This document shows positions 62,899 to 64,000 of a stretch of 64,000 nt of DNA, piece after piece. Source of the stretch: Serratia sarumanii (GTDB lineage Bacteria; Pseudomonadota; Gammaproteobacteria; Enterobacterales; Enterobacteriaceae); assembly GCF_029962605.1 (NCBI RefSeq), contig NZ_CP124750.1, forward strand, positions 2,480,001 through 2,544,000, in the 5' to 3' direction. Below the pieces are notes generated by a model. It was not told the origin of the DNA. It saw only the letters and a list, made by a program, of their open reading frames with translations, and made no database searches. Position numbers and translations under genes: made by a program. Position 1 is the stretch's first letter. Every line of letters begins with the position of its first letter.

Positions 62899-64000
62899 TC
62901 AGCGGTCAGGATCGTTCGGCGGGCAAGATTCCGGCGTGGCGACCCGGTTACGGCCGGCGTTTTTCGCTTTGTATACCGCCAGATCCGCCAGTTTGAGCAG
63001 GTCGGCCAGGCTGTGGCCGGAACCGCCCGGGCAGGTTACCATGCCGATGCTGACGGTGATCTGCAGCGGATGGCCGGCCGGCATGGTGATCGATTCCGCC
63101 TCAATGCGTTGCCGCAGCCGTTCGGCCAGCTGCACCCCCTGCTGCGGCTGGCCGAGCGTCGAGACGATGGCGAACTCTTCCCCGCCCATGCGGCCGAACA
63201 GATCATCGACGCTCAGATCGGCGGCAATCGCACGGGTAAACGCCATCAGCGCCTGATCGCCACCGGCGTGGCCGAAACGGTCATTGATCGATTTGAAGTA
63301 ATCGATGTCGAGCATCATGACGCACACCAGCTCGCCTTTCTGGTCTATCACTCGCTCGCCGCGCTGCATAAACGCATTGCGCGTCAGCACGTGGGTCAAC
63401 GCATCGTGACTCGCCACGTGCTCCAGCGTGCGCAACAGCGCGTTGCGCGCATAGTTCATGCTGGCGACGGCAATCGGCCCCAGCGCCAGCAGCGCGATGC
63501 CCAAACGCATCGATACCGTGTTCTGCAGCACCTTCATGTCGAGCGTGGTGCTCAGTAACCCGAAATCGATCGCCAGATGGCACCACAGCACATAAACCAG
63601 CACCGCGATCATGGTGCTGAACAGCGAAAAGGACATCGCCAGCCACAGCAGCACCGGCATGGGAAAGATCACCGCGCCGGGGCCGCCGATCAGCACGCTG
63701 CAGACCGCCGCCAGCGCCAGCAGCGCCAACACCGCCATTTTCCGCCCCGCCTGCGGCCATTGGCTGCGCTGCGTCAACATGGCGCAGGCCACGCGCAGGC
63801 GATAGCGCCAATCAGCGGGAAACACCAGAATAAACGGCATCAGCGTGACGTAGTTGGTGAATTCGGACGAGAACCACAGCGCCAGCGAGGTTAAATAGGG
63901 CCTGCCGAACAGCCACTGCGAGACTCCCGCGCCCACTACACCGGTCGCGGCGGCGGCGGCCAGGCAAATACCGAACAGGTACATACTGGAGGCGCCGCGC
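62899..64000 (-). CDS. Membrane-anchored GGDEF diguanylate cyclase (5' end outside the window)
   Basis: A partial gene whose frame stays open to the window edge. The visible 360-plus residues have an N-terminal block of about six hydrophobic segments (MASE1-like, including GGPGAVIFPMPVLLWLAMSF) and a C-terminal GGDEF domain: HDALTHVLTRNAF, MMLDIDYFKSINDRFGHAGGDQAL and the active-site GRMGGEEFAIV. GGEEF is a catalytically competent form, so it should make cyclic di-GMP. There is no RxxD inhibitory site five residues before GGEEF (the residues there are SVDD). The signal sensed by the membrane part is unknown. Confidence 0.9.
   Translation of the reverse strand, partial: RGASSMYLFGICLAAAAATGVVGAGVSQWLFGRPYLTSLALWFSSEFTNYVTLMPFILVFPADWRYRLRVACAMLTQRSQWPQAGRKMAVLALLALAAVCSVLIGGPGAVIFPMPVLLWLAMSFSLFSTMIAVLVYVLWCHLAIDFGLLSTTLDMKVLQNTVSMRLGIALLALGPIAVASMNYARNALLRTLEHVASHDALTHVLTRNAFMQRGERVIDQKGELVCVMMLDIDYFKSINDRFGHAGGDQALMAFTRAIAADLSVDDLFGRMGGEEFAIVSTLGQPQQGVQLAERLRQRIEAESITMPAGHPLQITVSIGMVTCPGGSGHSLADLLKLADLAVYKAKNAGRNRVATPESCPPNDPDR

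Overview
The window looks like chromosome from a GC-rich enterobacterium, most probably Serratia (S. marcescens group). The grounds are the high-GC codon usage, the mix of Enterobacteriales genes (EntS/Fes-type siderophore genes, a GolS/GesABC metal module, a YheO-type regulator, DsdA, PcaK-PobA) and compact operons with ordinary Shine-Dalgarno sites. I see no rRNA, tRNA, CRISPR array, insertion sequence or prophage gene. The species call is inference.

Layout. 0.1-3.8 kb: a copper-acquisition pair (DUF2946 protein and OprC/NosA-type TonB receptor), a 53-residue unknown and a GNAT acetyltransferase. 3.8-6.6 kb: two convergent flavin quinone/NAD(P)H reductases, each divergent from its own regulator (LysR, HxlR); the HxlR gene seems to have lost a normal start codon. 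6.6-20.5 kb: a siderophore locus with EntS-like exporter, two-module NRPS, MbtH protein and Fes-like esterase on the minus strand, divergent across a Fur box from a FhuA/Fct-type TonB receptor. The NRPS reads C-A-PCP-E-C-A-PCP-TE. Its second A domain carries the exact EntF serine code and its first an acidic pocket suited to a basic amino acid, so the product should be a chrysobactin/vanchrobactin-type catecholate (DHB-D-cationic residue-L-Ser), possibly an oligoester. No dihydroxybenzoate biosynthesis genes are in the window.

20.5-25.3 kb: YheO-family regulator, glutamate dehydrogenase, acyl-CoA ligase and a DJ-1/PfpI protein. 25.3-34.6 kb: a complete GolS-type gold/copper regulon: gesABC RND pump, golT P1B ATPase, golS MerR regulator and golB chaperone, with three near-identical MerR-type promoters (TTGACC, 19-bp spacer) in front of gesA, golT and golB. 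Residues in GolS (M16, Y19, S77, C112, P118, C120) favour GolS over CueR. 34.6-41 kb: DUF1493 protein and a second complete RND efflux operon. 41-50.5 kb: methyltransferase, a Tat-exported agmatine deiminase with divergent LysR gene, gamma-glutamyltransferase, a DUF3857-transglutaminase protein behind a Fur-like box, an XRE-cupin regulator divergent from a DMT exporter, a 23-codon ORF and a nitroreductase.

50.5-54.6 kb: a three-gene periplasmic molybdenum hydroxylase (2Fe-2S subunit, Tat-exported molybdopterin subunit, tri-heme cytochrome c). 54.6-57.4 kb: an intergenic region with an orphan terminator (possible small RNA), an RpiR regulator and a GH1 6-phospho-beta-glucosidase. 57.4-62.8 kb: pcaK-pobA for 4-hydroxybenzoate uptake and hydroxylation, D-serine deaminase, a VOC/PhnB-like protein and a DUF1428 protein. 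The window ends inside a membrane-anchored GGDEF diguanylate cyclase.

Metals are the main theme: copper import at the left, siderophore iron capture next to it, gold/copper efflux in the middle. The rest is mostly small regulator-plus-target units, several with clear palindromes in the shared intergenic region. Domain assignments come from reading motifs; no database search was run.
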